64,000 bases of DNA from Escarpia spicata (taxonomy: Eukaryota > Annelida > Polychaeta > Sabellida > Siboglinidae), in the NCBI GenBank assembly GCA_963995525.1, contig OZ023210.1, positions 6,140,855-6,204,854 of the forward strand. Reading direction: 5' to 3'. Shown piece by piece: positions 26,816-38,011 of the stretch (its first letter is position 1; every line of letters starts with the position of its first letter). The position numbers and the translations under genes were made by a program. The notes beneath the pieces are model-generated. The model did no database searches. It was not told the origin of the DNA and was given only the letters and a program-made list of their open reading frames with translations.

Positions 26816-28980
26816 GCACATTTCTCTCGGTGACGTCGCTATTACTATTAATTCTGGTCGGTTGTGACGTTTTTGGTCGATTGTGACAACTGACAATTAT
26901 CGGACATGACAGCAATGTGGTAAATCATGTGACTGCTTCAGGCCAATCACTGCTTAATCCGTGGCGCTGTAAGGGCTTTTGCATATCTGATATCGGTGAT
27001 TAGTTGTTCGTGATGATCGGACATTAATTTCACGTATCAACAAAATTATCGTCTTACAGTATTTTATATTACACTAGAACGCCAGACATGTTAATTTATG
27101 TAAAATAACTAGTTTTAGACGTGTTTTGATACAAAACTCTGGATCACCGCGCGAGCATTTGTAAACAAACATCGGCATTAAGCGTCAAAAACGACAGTCA
27201 ATTTTATCGCTCAAATTAACTTTATAAAAATTAGTTCTTTTTACATTATTTCTAAGTAAGTATATGTCCTGTTCCATGTTTTATCGAATCAATAACCGAT
27301 GGTTATTTTTAGTGCTGTGAGTTTTGTTCACGGGACGTCGAAAGTGAGTCACCGTCAGTTGTCCCCTTTTGCAGCCTCACAAAATTGCGCCGTTTTCAAC
27401 TTCCACTGAGATTTTAACGCAGTTTGTGATAACTGACTAAAATTTTTTTTTCGTATGTCTGTCTTTATTGTATTCTAAGAACATGACACAAGAAACAAAC
27501 ATATATTTTGTAACAAAAACATTTTTATTTTGGATGCAAACCAATCGGGGGTTCGCTCCACTACCTTTCAGGTTCATATGTATTACGTGTGTTGTGAGGG
27601 CTAATCAACCAATATTGGCTTTATACCCTCAGTATANNNNNNNNNNNNNNNNNNNNNNNNNNNNNNNNNNNNNNNNNNNNNNNNNNNNNNNNNNNNNNNN
27701 NNNNNNNNNNNNNNNNNNNNNNNNNNNNNNNNNNNNNNNNNNNNNNNNNNNNNNNNNNNNNNNNNNNNNNNNNNNNNNNNNNNNNNNNNNNNNNNNNNNN
27801 NNNNNNNNNNNNNNNNNNNNNNNNNNNNNNNNNNNNATATTTATCAAACGTGTCGCTTCTGTAATAATTATATTCGTGATTTTCACCGCAATTGTCTGCA
27901 CATGCCTGTTTCTGTTGCAAAAATATATTGCAGACGTTATGACAGAACGGCAACCACAACAAACTCACTAGCAGTTTTTTCAAAGCAGTAGGATTGTACA
28001 GCGATTAGACATATCCCATTGTCCAATCAGGAGCAGTGAAATGTTCGCTAGTTAGCAGAGTTACTATCAAATATAAATGGTTAACTGATATTGAGCTGTT
28101 TGGGGATACGTAGGCCTACTTTAAAAAAAACTTTACAAATCTGTTTTACTTATCTCAAAGTACACGTGCGTCCATCTTTCTACGTGAGAAGCACCAGTCG
28201 ACGTGATGTCCGTGGGATAATGTGCCGGTGTACTATACTAAAATACTAAAGTGAGTCCACAGTAGAAGTCAGTGTTAGTTGGGCCATTGGGTAGGTTGAG
28301 CTACTCACGTTTACCAGAAAACTACAGAATCGACCGTTGTTTTGTACCACCTAGTGACTGAACATGTTATTAGACAACGATTGACGTATGCTGTGTGACA
28401 ATTGTCAAAATAATCCGAAAAAAGAGCTAACAGTATGTTTATTATGTTTACCGAAACGTTTGATGATTGTGATTAAAGTATGTCGCCATGCGGTTATAAA
28501 TGGTTTACGTATGCATTGGTAAGAAGTTTGCTTTTCATCGATTCGCGTATTAATGAGATATTCATTATAATATACTTACTCTGGAAACATGCACTGATAG
28601 AATACACTGGCTTAGATAAGCCCTTCCATCTAGTTTATTCTTTATTTGGCGCAGTATAGTTAACACATAAACGCACTCATCACAGTCAGGATGTCATTTT
28701 AGACGATGTTGCAGATGTCAGTGTTGCCAAGAGCTATAAATTTATGATATACAGCGATAGATGGTTTCAACTTTGTGTAGGAGTACTCCAAGATTTTGTC
28801 TATCAATATTATAAAATAAACTAAAGGCCTGCAGAGTTTTGTAGATGTCTACTTTGCTGAACTTCTTGTCGTTGTAGTTTTGTATGAACTAACACAAGAC
28901 ATCTGAGCGCAAGACGTGTAAGTGGAAACCTTTTAGTACATATGTGGCAGTATTAAAGTAACACAAGTGTTGTAGTTGCG
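26816..28980. other. No gene seen; contains assembly gap
   Basis: Apart from the N run I find no coding region, RNA gene or clear repeat. Frames spanning the N run are artefacts. Confidence 0.4.
27637..27836. other. Assembly gap of exactly 200 N
   Basis: The run is exactly 200 N, a common placeholder for a scaffold join of unknown size. Order and distance across it may be wrong. Confidence 0.98.
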
Positions 28981-29134
28981 TACGGAAACATGTTATCTCC
29001 ACCAGAATATCATTTTCTGTAATTACGAGATAAGTATCTCTTAATACGATATATCTATCTCGTAATCACGAGATAGCTATCTCGTAATTATGAGATAGAA
29101 TATTTTATTCTGGTGGCACTAACAGGCTTCCGTA
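28981..29134. mobile_element. Palindromic MITE with ATCTCGTAAT core
   Basis: The ends form an inverted repeat: TACGGAAACATGTTATCTCC followed by ACCAGAATAT on the left, and the complementary ATTCTGGTGG ... GGCTTCCGTA on the right. The interior alternates ATCTCGTAAT and TACGAGATA, itself palindromic. TTGCG borders both sides and may be a target duplication. There is no coding capacity. Confidence 0.8.
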
Positions 29135-29559
29135 ATTGCGCACTCAGACTAATAAGTATCAGGTTGCATTACTCTTGCACATCGTTAAGTCGGAAGCACT
29201 GTCAGAACAAATTAATGGCGCATACGCGGTAGAAGTAATGTTTTCAAGAAGGAGTTATGCCATGCATGGAGAAATGTGCAAACTTGCAACGAGAAAGTTC
29301 ATTTCTGGGAAAAGTATCCAATGAAATACAATATATCCATATATGATGGTCGAAACTCAATCTGACTCGGCACTCTTGAACAACTGATCGCTGTTAATGA
29401 ACAACCGCGAAAGGTCATGAAAGCGAAGATGCTGGTCAATGAGAAAACCGTCACGTTCCACATTGATTGCGTTTCTGTTTCCGCGACTGAAAAAGAAACT
29501 TCATAGACATTCTGTCGACACACAAGTATTATTGCTAGTCCTTGGCCTCCTGGCATCCG

Positions 29560-29720
29560 ACCTACCAATTGGCAGTATATATCAGAACACACAGCGATAG
29601 TTATTTAGAGGTATATTGACTTACACTTTTTTAATGTGGATTTTCTGGAAGGCCTTTCGTTTACCCGAGACAATTGGGTGGTGAGCCTTTCACCCGATTG
29701 CGCCAAAGTGTAAACTAGTG
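29560..29720 (+). repeat. Dispersed repeat family B, copy 4
   Basis: It carries GACCTACCAATTGGCAGTAT, GAACACACAGCGATAGTTAT and TTAGAGGTATATTGACTTAC, followed by TGTAAACTAGTGGTTTGTGG, in the same order as copy 3 (10020-10190). Confidence 0.55.
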
Positions 29721-30063
29721 GTTTGTGGAGACAAACTAACAATGATAACTAGCGTACGCCCATCCGTTGAGCAACACACCAAGGGCAGCAGTTGTCACAA
29801 TTAAAATCTTCCATCTCACACCTCTATTGTGAAAGGATTGGATCTCCTCTTGCACCTTGACTTTGAGCTTGCTTGGACCGCAGATTGGGCACTTTCGATC
29901 CAAACAAGACTGCGTTGGCTCCTGGCAGAGGTTTTTTCTGACAGTGCATCTTTTCCATCAATTGGTTCCCACTAGTGGTTTGTGGAGACAAACTAACAAT
30001 GATAAATAGCGTACGTCCATCCGTTGAGCAACACACCAAGGGAAGCAGTTGTCACAATTAAAA
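29711..30063 (+). repeat. ~93-bp direct repeats bracketing a 170-bp copy of the 25.3-kb pseudogene
   Basis: CTAGTGGTTTGTGGAGACAA opens both direct repeats (about 29711-29803 and 29971-30063), which differ at only a few positions. Between them, about 29805-29967 nearly duplicates 25291-25456 of the transposase-like pseudogene (CTTCCATCTCACACCTCTAT to CATCAATTGGTTCCC). Confidence 0.85.
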
Positions 30064-30129
30064 TATTTTGAATTTAAATTCGTTACCTTAACCATTTAGT
30101 TCCCCATGTCGCCAATTACGGCAATGCAC

Positions 30130-30275
30130 GCAGTAGACGATAATTTTGCAATTTAATGCTAGCTGCGTTTGTGTTTTTCAATGCATCGTCAATTGGTAGA
30201 TCATATGCCAATGGTTCGGGGAACAATACAAAAAGGCGACTGGTTCTCGCCACCTGAGAGGAGATGAGCTTACAA
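30130..30275 (-). repeat. Dispersed repeat family B, copy 5 (inverted)
   Basis: On the minus strand it reads GAGCATTGTAAGCTCATCTC, CTCTCAGG, then CTACCAATTGACGATGCATT and GAAAAACACAAACG, matching the family order. Confidence 0.55.
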
Positions 30276-30286
30276 TGCTCAAATGT

Positions 30287-30455
<169 letters not shown>

Positions 30456-30682
30456 TTAGTTGTGTTCTATTCTATCATGAAGATCACTAGGCAGGTACTA
30501 CGAATTGGCCACAGAATGCACAGTCTGCTTTGCACCATTGGCATGATTATATAACCTGCCTCGACTGTTGCATGGCAAAACATCATACTATAAAACCATC
30601 ACAAGCTCTAGTAATGTTATGAATAGAATATAGAAATGCTAATTTACGTAGTGCCACTCACATCAACGGAACCTGCAGATGA

Positions 30683-30935
30683 CGCACAATTCAGCAGCGC
30701 ATCTCATTATTGGTGGCCGCAAATGAAAACACATAACTCCAGTTTCGTTAGTTGTTCATTGGCCAACCATTTGTCAATGTTTTGAATTCGTGCTTCTGGG
30801 GTTGGTTTATTGCGCCATACACCATTCCGCACCTGTGGAACACTGTGCTGCAGTGGCAGGCGGAGCGAGCCTACAGCAGTGAGAGGCGATAATCTATTGC
30901 TGGGTTCAAAGCAGTGCAAAAGACACGTATATGTT
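30683..30935 (+). pseudogene. LINE reverse-transcriptase C-terminal fragment (degenerate)
   Basis: Translation gives HNSAAHLIIGGRK, KHITPVSLVVHWPT, CFEFVLLGLVYCAIHHSAP and, in another frame, LQWQAERAYSSERR. This is the order seen in CR1/Jockey-group LINE C-termini (NSAARLI...HITP..LHWLP...FK.L.LV..A.H..AP). It has stops and a frameshift. Confidence is moderate because only a short diverged segment remains. Confidence 0.5.
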
Positions 30936-31179
30936 TTGTGCAGCCATTAAATAATAACATCATTGTTTCTAAAACTGAAAATGACGTTTACTTACGTATT
31001 TGATTTAGTAACTGGTTTTCACATATTTTGAATTATGGTAACTTGTTTTATTGTTTTTAGCTAATTTGTATTTATTTACATGTACCTTTGTTTAACTGTT
31101 AGCAAACTTTGCGTAATTTATTATTATTTACTGTATTTAATTGTAACATCGTGTATTCTAGAAAATAACCACACCACAC

Positions 31180-31617
<438 letters not shown>

Positions 31618-32023
31618 TTTGTAATCCTCCTTCAAACATTACACAGATACATCTTGAATAAACTAATACTTCGGATATGACTATATTCTTCATTACTACG
31701 TCACTTATTCGAACTGATTCTGAAGAAACAGGCCCTAGTCCTACATTGCTACGTGCGGTTAATTGGCGTCAGAATTAACATAACCAAGTACGTAGCAACA
31801 CACGGCCTATATGAAGCTCAGCCGTCGCTAAAGAGAACTACAGCGAACGTCATTGGCCCGGAAAGACGTATCACCTTTGGCGTTGCGCCAAACAGGTCGG
31901 CAGGTAAGTGCGCGGTACGACATCATCTATTCGTGTGCCACAAACAAGTTCACAATAAATGGTTTACATTCGTCAACATGTTGTCGTTTTTTTACACATA
32001 TCATATGGCACCAGTGAAGTACG

Positions 32024-32067
32024 TTCAAAACACTATCACGTTCAAAACACCGCGATAGTGTTTTGAA
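32024..32067. repeat. Perfect 14-bp hairpin
   Basis: TTCAAAACACTATC (32024-32037) and its exact reverse complement (32054-32067) flank a 16-nt loop that itself repeats GTTCAAAACAC. Function is unknown. Confidence 0.6.
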
Positions 32068-32684
32068 ACTTAGTTCTCAACAATATTTTGCACTTACGTA
32101 CAAAACACTTTTGTTAGTTTGAAGAAGGTAGATTTCATTAGATAAACGATACACATATGAACCAAAACCTGGTCAAGATACATATATACGAGATATTGTA
32201 GAGTTAGACTTGATAGAAAAAACTCATGGCAAGATTGTATGAGACAACAAAGATGTCGATTTTATGTTAAAGTGATCAGTTTGGAATATGGAGACTGTAT
32301 TATGTTGAACCTACGGTTGACAACATTAGAACGTTTACACAATATCGAAGTATTGTACATAGTTACCTATCAAGAAATGTGTTTGTTTCCTTGAGAGATA
32401 ACAGTATACAGTATCAATGACCCAGAAAACGGGATCTTTTATCCATTCAAACACAATCGAAATGTCGTCGAGTGTAAGTATTTTGAACATGCAACATCGG
32501 CGTACATCTGTTTGTGTTGTTACAACTGGCAACGCCTCTGTGCTATGCAAATTGGAATACTTCTACCTTCTGTGACATTCGTCATTTTCTTAATACTGCA
32601 TTTCGTTTTGTTCGTCTAATTTCCACTTTTTCCAGTTCGACGAATAAAGTGAAACACTTTTAATTTGTTGTATTTGTGTTTCAG

Positions 32685-32813
32685 ACGAAAGAAACAACCA
32701 AGTTGAGCTGACCAGTACCTCCATACGATAGTTACTCTAAGCATGGCAGCGTTATTTCTCACATGCAGCCACACAGCCAAATATGTTACAGCATTTAGAA
32801 ATTAAAAACGAAC
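32685..32813 (+). promoter_or_regulatory. 5' UTR and conserved splice acceptor of GPCR gene 1
   Basis: GTATTTGTGTTTCAG followed by ACGAAAGAAA ends at 32684/32685. The paralogous receptor gene has GTATTTATGTTTCAG then ACGAACGAAA at the equivalent place (54119). The 5' UTRs align further (ACCAGTACCTCC against ACCAATACCTCC). This implies an upstream non-coding exon in both genes. Confidence 0.6.
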
Positions 32814-33803
32814 ATGGCCCAGTTTCAAAATGACAGCGTAGTGGAGAGTGGCGGGAATGTGTCCAAAGACAACGTACGATTAGCGAACGACTACGCCAAG
32901 ATCGCCTACACTATGACCGCTTCCCTCGGCATTATTGGAAACCTCATGGTGATTTTTGTTATCGCAAAGAGTGCAGCGATGCGCAAAACATTTACTAATG
33001 TTTTCATTTTGAATCAAAGCAGCATCGATTTCATGGCTTCGGTGTTAATCCTGGTAACAACGCTAACCAGGAAGCCAGAACATAACTTGTCTGGATTTAC
33101 TGGAGAAGTATACTGTCGACTGTGGTTGACCGATTTTCCGTTGTGGAGCCTGCTGGTATCTTCGTCGTACACACTGATGGCGTTGACGTTTGAACGCTAC
33201 ATGTCTATTGTACATCCGATATCACATCTCAACTGGTTTTCGATGCGAAAGGTTCTACTGATGGCTGGTGTGGCCTGGTGCCCTGGCTTCGCACTGAACT
33301 TCTGTTTCCTCGTCGCGACTACTCAAGTTATTGATGGGCGTTGTAAGGTTGTTGTAGTGTATGCCAACGAATCGTGGAGGAAAGCGACCGGCGTGATCGT
33401 GTTTGTGATTCAGTATCTTATCCCGACACTCTGTTTTATCACCTGCTACAGCCGTATATTTCTCTATCTTCGGAGTCGCGTAGGAGATGAAGCGCATGCG
33501 AGCGACAACGTGGTTGTGACACAGAAGGCACGCATCAGGCGTAACGTTCTCAAGACATTGGTGATCGTCGTTTTCTTTTACACCGCCTGTAACTCTTGGA
33601 ACCAATTCACGTTTCTTGCGTTCAACTTCGGTGCCCACCTTGATTACACGAGCGCCTTCTATCACTTCACCGTCATAACGATGTTTGCCAACTGTTGCAT
33701 AAACCCATTCATCTACGCATTCCAGTATCAACGATATAAGACAGAACTCCGTAAGTTATTCTGCAAATGCATTAAAGCCACGTCGACCGTTGCACCGGCG
33801 TGA
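32814..33803 (+). CDS. Rhodopsin-family (class A) G-protein-coupled receptor, paralog 1
   Basis: The 329-residue coding exon has seven hydrophobic segments and the class A landmarks: N43 in GIIGNLMV (TM1), D72 in NQSSID (TM2), C101 and C177 for the TM3-ECL2 disulfide, ERY at 127-129 in place of DRY, W155 (TM4), P204 (TM5) and NPFIY at 297-301 (TM7). TM6 is odd: the usual CWxP toggle reads CNSWN at 259-263, with no proline. N-glycosylation sites are at N6 and N15, and CKC in the tail could be palmitoylated. The style resembles invertebrate peptide receptors related to galanin/allatostatin-A receptors; the ligand cannot be assigned. It should act at the plasma membrane. A paralog lies 20 kb away, inverted, and a third fragment at 62.5 kb. 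Confidence 0.9.
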   Translation: MAQFQNDSVVESGGNVSKDNVRLANDYAKIAYTMTASLGIIGNLMVIFVIAKSAAMRKTFTNVFILNQSSIDFMASVLILVTTLTRKPEHNLSGFTGEVYCRLWLTDFPLWSLLVSSSYTLMALTFERYMSIVHPISHLNWFSMRKVLLMAGVAWCPGFALNFCFLVATTQVIDGRCKVVVVYANESWRKATGVIVFVIQYLIPTLCFITCYSRIFLYLRSRVGDEAHASDNVVVTQKARIRRNVLKTLVIVVFFYTACNSWNQFTFLAFNFGAHLDYTSAFYHFTVITMFANCCINPFIYAFQYQRYKTELRKLFCKCIKATSTVAPA

Positions 33804-36150
33804 CTGTTTAGCAATGGTACTTATTCAAGCAAGAACGAAAGTCAAAATGATCCCAGTTACATGTTGACGCTTGAATTAAATTAAACACTGGTATGGAGAT
33901 GACAAACAGTTCTATATTGTTCATGAACATTAGTATGTATATATGTGGATGTGTTGTTAAGTGGTATCTATTCTTATATAGTAAGCTTTCAATTTACCTG
34001 ACTCGTCTTAGATAAACGATTCTTAACCTTTTTTGGCTGCGGACGTAGTTGGAAGGATCGCACGATTTTGGTAATGTTTTATAGAGATAGTAATTATTAC
34101 TTTACTCCATGCTGGTGGTAATAAAGGGACTGACAATCCAATAGAAAACATAATGTGTCTGGATATGCTGGTTAAGGCGTCTGTGAAAGTGTACTTTGAA
34201 AGCTTCGATGATGCATTTTCTGCGGAATCATATAGAATATGCCTTGCATGCAAGACGAAACATTTACACAAAATATCGCGTGAATTTGAAATGCCGTGTG
34301 TTATTATATCACACTGTTTTTCAAATTCGTGCAAAATTTGGAAAACATAATTCGTCTAGCATTCATCTGGCAAGTGCAAACAAAACAATGAAAGGAAACT
34401 TACGACAGTCACTGCAGGCTCTTTACGGCCCACTCAAATTGGTTCGGGATCAAGGGGTTAAGAACGGCTGTATTAGATCTTTAGCAGGTTATGTCTAACA
34501 TACGCAATTGTACGATTGTCTTACATATGCATTTGGTGTTTAATATTATGTCTGTGTTATCCAATACAGTAAATGTTTGTAAACAAAACTAATCTTAACA
34601 ACGCATATGGACTGTTTCCATTGTATATATCACAAGTATGCAGAGATTGTTTGCATAATGCAGCATAATTTATTGCCAGTTATTTTAATACAATTTATAA
34701 ATTCTTTTGGAATATGCTATTTACATAGAATGGTAATTACGGTTATAGCACGCATGTATATGTTTCATAGCTTAAACACGCAGCATACTGTTGATTACAA
34801 CTTTATAAAAACTCTCCTCAATAACCCGTGCAGTGCTACGGTTACAGTATTATGACTAGATACCTTGTGTATAATATGCGTATTTATTTTTTACAATAGT
34901 GTAATTTGCGTACACTTATAATACACTACTCGGTACACATATGTTATGATTAAGCCATTTAAACGTACGTGCAGCTAAAGGCAGCCTATAAAGGCAACTT
35001 GTGATTATTTGTTATGTTGACCATTTGTTATGTCAAAGTGGAGACCAATGATCTTAGTGGAGCTATGAGCCACCGCCTCTTACTTTATTAGTAACGATTA
35101 CTCTTTTCATCTGGCGAGGTTTGTGGAAGCAGGTCACGCTACTTACTAAGATATTGCCATTTGAATAATGACGCCTGACACACTGCTTGCAAAATCACGA
35201 ATGTATGTGTTTCAATCTATAAAATATGTTTGAGTAAATGAATGATGTTTTGTTGTTTTTCTTGTGCATCTTCCAGGTAATGGACGATTGTCCGTGATAA
35301 CTTAATAATGTATTGACAATAACGGACATACGTTCTGTCATCATCTGAAATACACGTCGCAGATATTAGTTTAACACGAACATACGTTCTGTCATCATCT
35401 GAAATACACGTCGCAGATATTAGTTTAACTTTCGATAACACTCGATTTGGGACCAGGCACCCAGGACCCAAGTTCCAAAATGAATTGATCCGTGGGTTCT
35501 GTAATATAGCCGCTCCCTGCATGTTATATACATACGTAGCCTATGTATTACGGACGGATCCCGTTGACTTCGGATTTCTCCGGTGCTGGTCGGATCAGAT
35601 AATAAACGACGGCCATGTTTCGTTCAGTCTGATAAATGGTGTGTTTCATTTAAAAGCAGCAATCATACAGGTTCATATTTTGATAAGAGCAACCGTTATG
35701 TTTATTTGAGATCAATAGATTATTTATTCCAAATGAATAGCTGTATCATAGATAAATATGCATCTACAAATATGTCGCTGGATGTATGCAGGAATTTTGA
35801 ATTGTTTTAAAATTATTGACGTTTCAAATCCTGAACGCTTCACACAGGCACCAGCATTCGCCGCGTCAAAGCTACTTCTGGAATGACGCCATCTGTCGCA
35901 TTTCGCATTTTTTCTGATGGAGCTGCGTGTAATTTTGGCGTCTTTCAATCAAGTTACTGATTAATACAATATTTCTTATTTCTTCACTTCTGCGGCCAAG
36001 ACAAATTCAATGAAAAGTGAGTTTCAACGGTTATACTTCTGCGTTCAAACTCCATGAGATCAAAGTTCACGCAGGGTTGGCTGGCAGTAGCGTAGCCGTA
36101 CTCATAGGCATATGCAATAGTCGTATTATAATTACAATTTCGATAATCAC
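33804..36150. other. No gene seen between GPCR 1 and the Helitron
   Basis: AT-rich DNA without recognisable coding sequence. The only structure noted is the 54-bp tandem duplication listed separately. The Helitron's 5' terminus may lie near the right edge but I cannot place it. Confidence 0.4.
35326..35429 (+). repeat. 54-bp tandem duplication
   Basis: ACATACGTTCTGTCATCATC and onward through GCAGATATTAGTTTAAC occurs twice in direct succession, virtually identical, implying a recent duplication. Confidence 0.9.
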
Positions 36151-36186
36151 ATGTTAACAAGGGAGAGAAACCCTTTTCATAGCAAC

Positions 36187-37635
36187 CGTCCAACATGCCA
36201 TTTATTGGCCGGAAGTCACAAAGAGCAAGAAAGCTCTCCTCCTTGCCTCATCAAGAGACCGACGAGGAACGCAACCGGCGCCGTGCGTCTGTTCGCGCCA
36301 ACACTGCTGCTACCCGTCAGAATAGGCGTAGGTGCCTTCATCAGGCTACCATACCTCAATAGGCACGTCAACACACCCCCACGTTCAGCAACATGTTTAT
36401 AACGGGACCGAAACAGACATCCCTGTGGCCCTGAACCACGATCCGGTCAACTTCCTGGTCATTATTTGCATGGGCGGTATGGACCGAGTCTGTAAATTCT
36501 GCTATGCCAAAAAAATTGCAACCGAAACTCCGGTCATGTGTTGTGCATTTGGAAAAGTCCACATTCCGCCCTTTCCACCGCTCAGCCGTCATGCAGAGCC
36601 TTGTGGGTGGGACCCATGAACATAGTCGCCACTTCTTACACAACACCAGGCTGTATAACAACGCATTCTCCATGACGTCGATGGGCATCCAGGAGGCAAA
36701 TGTGGAAAGCTGGAATCTTTGCTTTCGCATCCTCGGCAAAGTCCACCACAGGATTGGAACACTGCTGCCTGTCCCTGACGCCGAGCCAGCATACCTGCAG
36801 GTCTACTTTCTAGACAGTCATGCAGAACAAACTGAGGATACAGTGGTCTCAAGCGCCAACTCCTCCTACAGTTGACACAGCAACTCCATGTCTACAACGC
36901 GTTTGTCAGACAGCTGAAGACTGCCAATGATTGAGATTGCGCTGCAACAAAACAATGGTAAAGAGTGGAAGATCGTCATCAACGAAAGCAAACGTCCGAC
37001 AGGCGAGCACAGGCGCCGCTACAACACACAGAAGTTCAACGAAGTGGCCATCCTGATGCCAGAGGAGCCGACGCACCATCGCGACATTGGTCTGCGGTTG
37101 CGTGATGGTAGTCTGCTGCATATAAGCGAGTTTCATCGGGCATACGACCCCCTCCAATATCCGCTTTTGTTTTCCGCAACCGACCATGAACCAGTACTAC
37201 GCAGTCATCCTCGTGGTGCGAGAAGGAAACTACTTGCTGTTGTTCAGTCGCCTCATCCAGCAGTTCATCACAAACTGTTTCTGCAAAATTAACTCTGGAA
37301 GGCTCAACCACATGAGACAAGAACAAACAGCCCTCAGGGCAAACAAGTACCATGACCTGAAAGACTGCCTGCTCTCAACTGACGGTGACATGCGCAATGT
37401 CGAACGACGCGTTGTCCTGCCATCCACATACACTGGTGGGCCGCGTTTCAAGCACGAGCGACAAAATGATGCAATGAGCATCGTTCGGAGAATGGACCGG
37501 CCAGTTCTTTTCAGCGATGGAGGCAGTTCACGCTGGTCTACCGACCACCAAGCTAACCGCCTTCTTCGAACTCTGCAGAGAAAACTGATTTGCACAAGGA
37601 TTGAATACGTCGACGTGCCGGAGTATTACACTTAG
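36187..37635 (+). pseudogene. Helitron N-terminal region (Helitron helicase-like domain), broken
   Basis: In shifting frames the order is that of Helitron proteins: an Arg-rich start (MPFIGRKSQRARK), a CKFCYAKKI...MCCAFGKV zinc motif (about 36490-36560), YNNAFSMTSMG and LCFRILGKVHHRIGTLLP, then AYLQVYFLDS (36504-36875). Next come RRRYNTQKFNEVAILMPEE, RDIGLRLRDGSLLHISEFHR and AYDPLQYPLLF (36927-37180), then NQYYAVILVVREGNYLLLF, RRVVLPSTYTGGPRFKHERQ and DAMSIVRRMDRPVLF (37186-37510). The Rep nuclease core and helicase middle are missing here. The helicase C-terminus reappears at 41129 beyond an inserted LINE. Helitrons transpose by rolling-circle replication; this copy is dead. Confidence 0.85.
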
Positions 37636-37704
37636 CAATCAGACGCGGCTGGGGGAAGGTCTTGGAAGAGACGGAAGCAATGCTAACCCGTAGAAGGCAC
37701 AACG

Positions 37705-38010
37705 GTGTACTGCGATGGCGGCGGCGACGACGGCAGCGACAACAGCGACGGCGGCGGCGGCGGCGGCGGCGGCGACACCGACAGCGGTGGCACCAAGGGC
37801 GGCAGCAGTGACAGCAGTGACAGCAGCAATAGCAGCGGCAGCAGCAGCGACAGCAGCGAAAGCAGCAATAACAGCGGCTGCAGCAGCGACAACAGTGGCT
37901 CCAGCGGCGGCAGCAGCAGCGACAGCAGCGGAAGCAGCAACAACAGCGGCTGCAGCATCGACAGCAGCGGCATCAGCAGCGGGAGCAGCGACAGTAGTGG
38001 CACAAGCGTG
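37705..38010 (+). repeat. (AGC/GGC)-rich trinucleotide-like repeat
   Basis: About 300 bp of imperfect three-base periodicity (GCAGCGACAGCAGC and variants) stays open in all plus frames as Ala-, Ser- or Asp/Gly-rich peptides. It sits directly at the junction between Helitron sequence and the LINE endonuclease start. Confidence 0.85.
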
Positions 38011-38011
38011 G

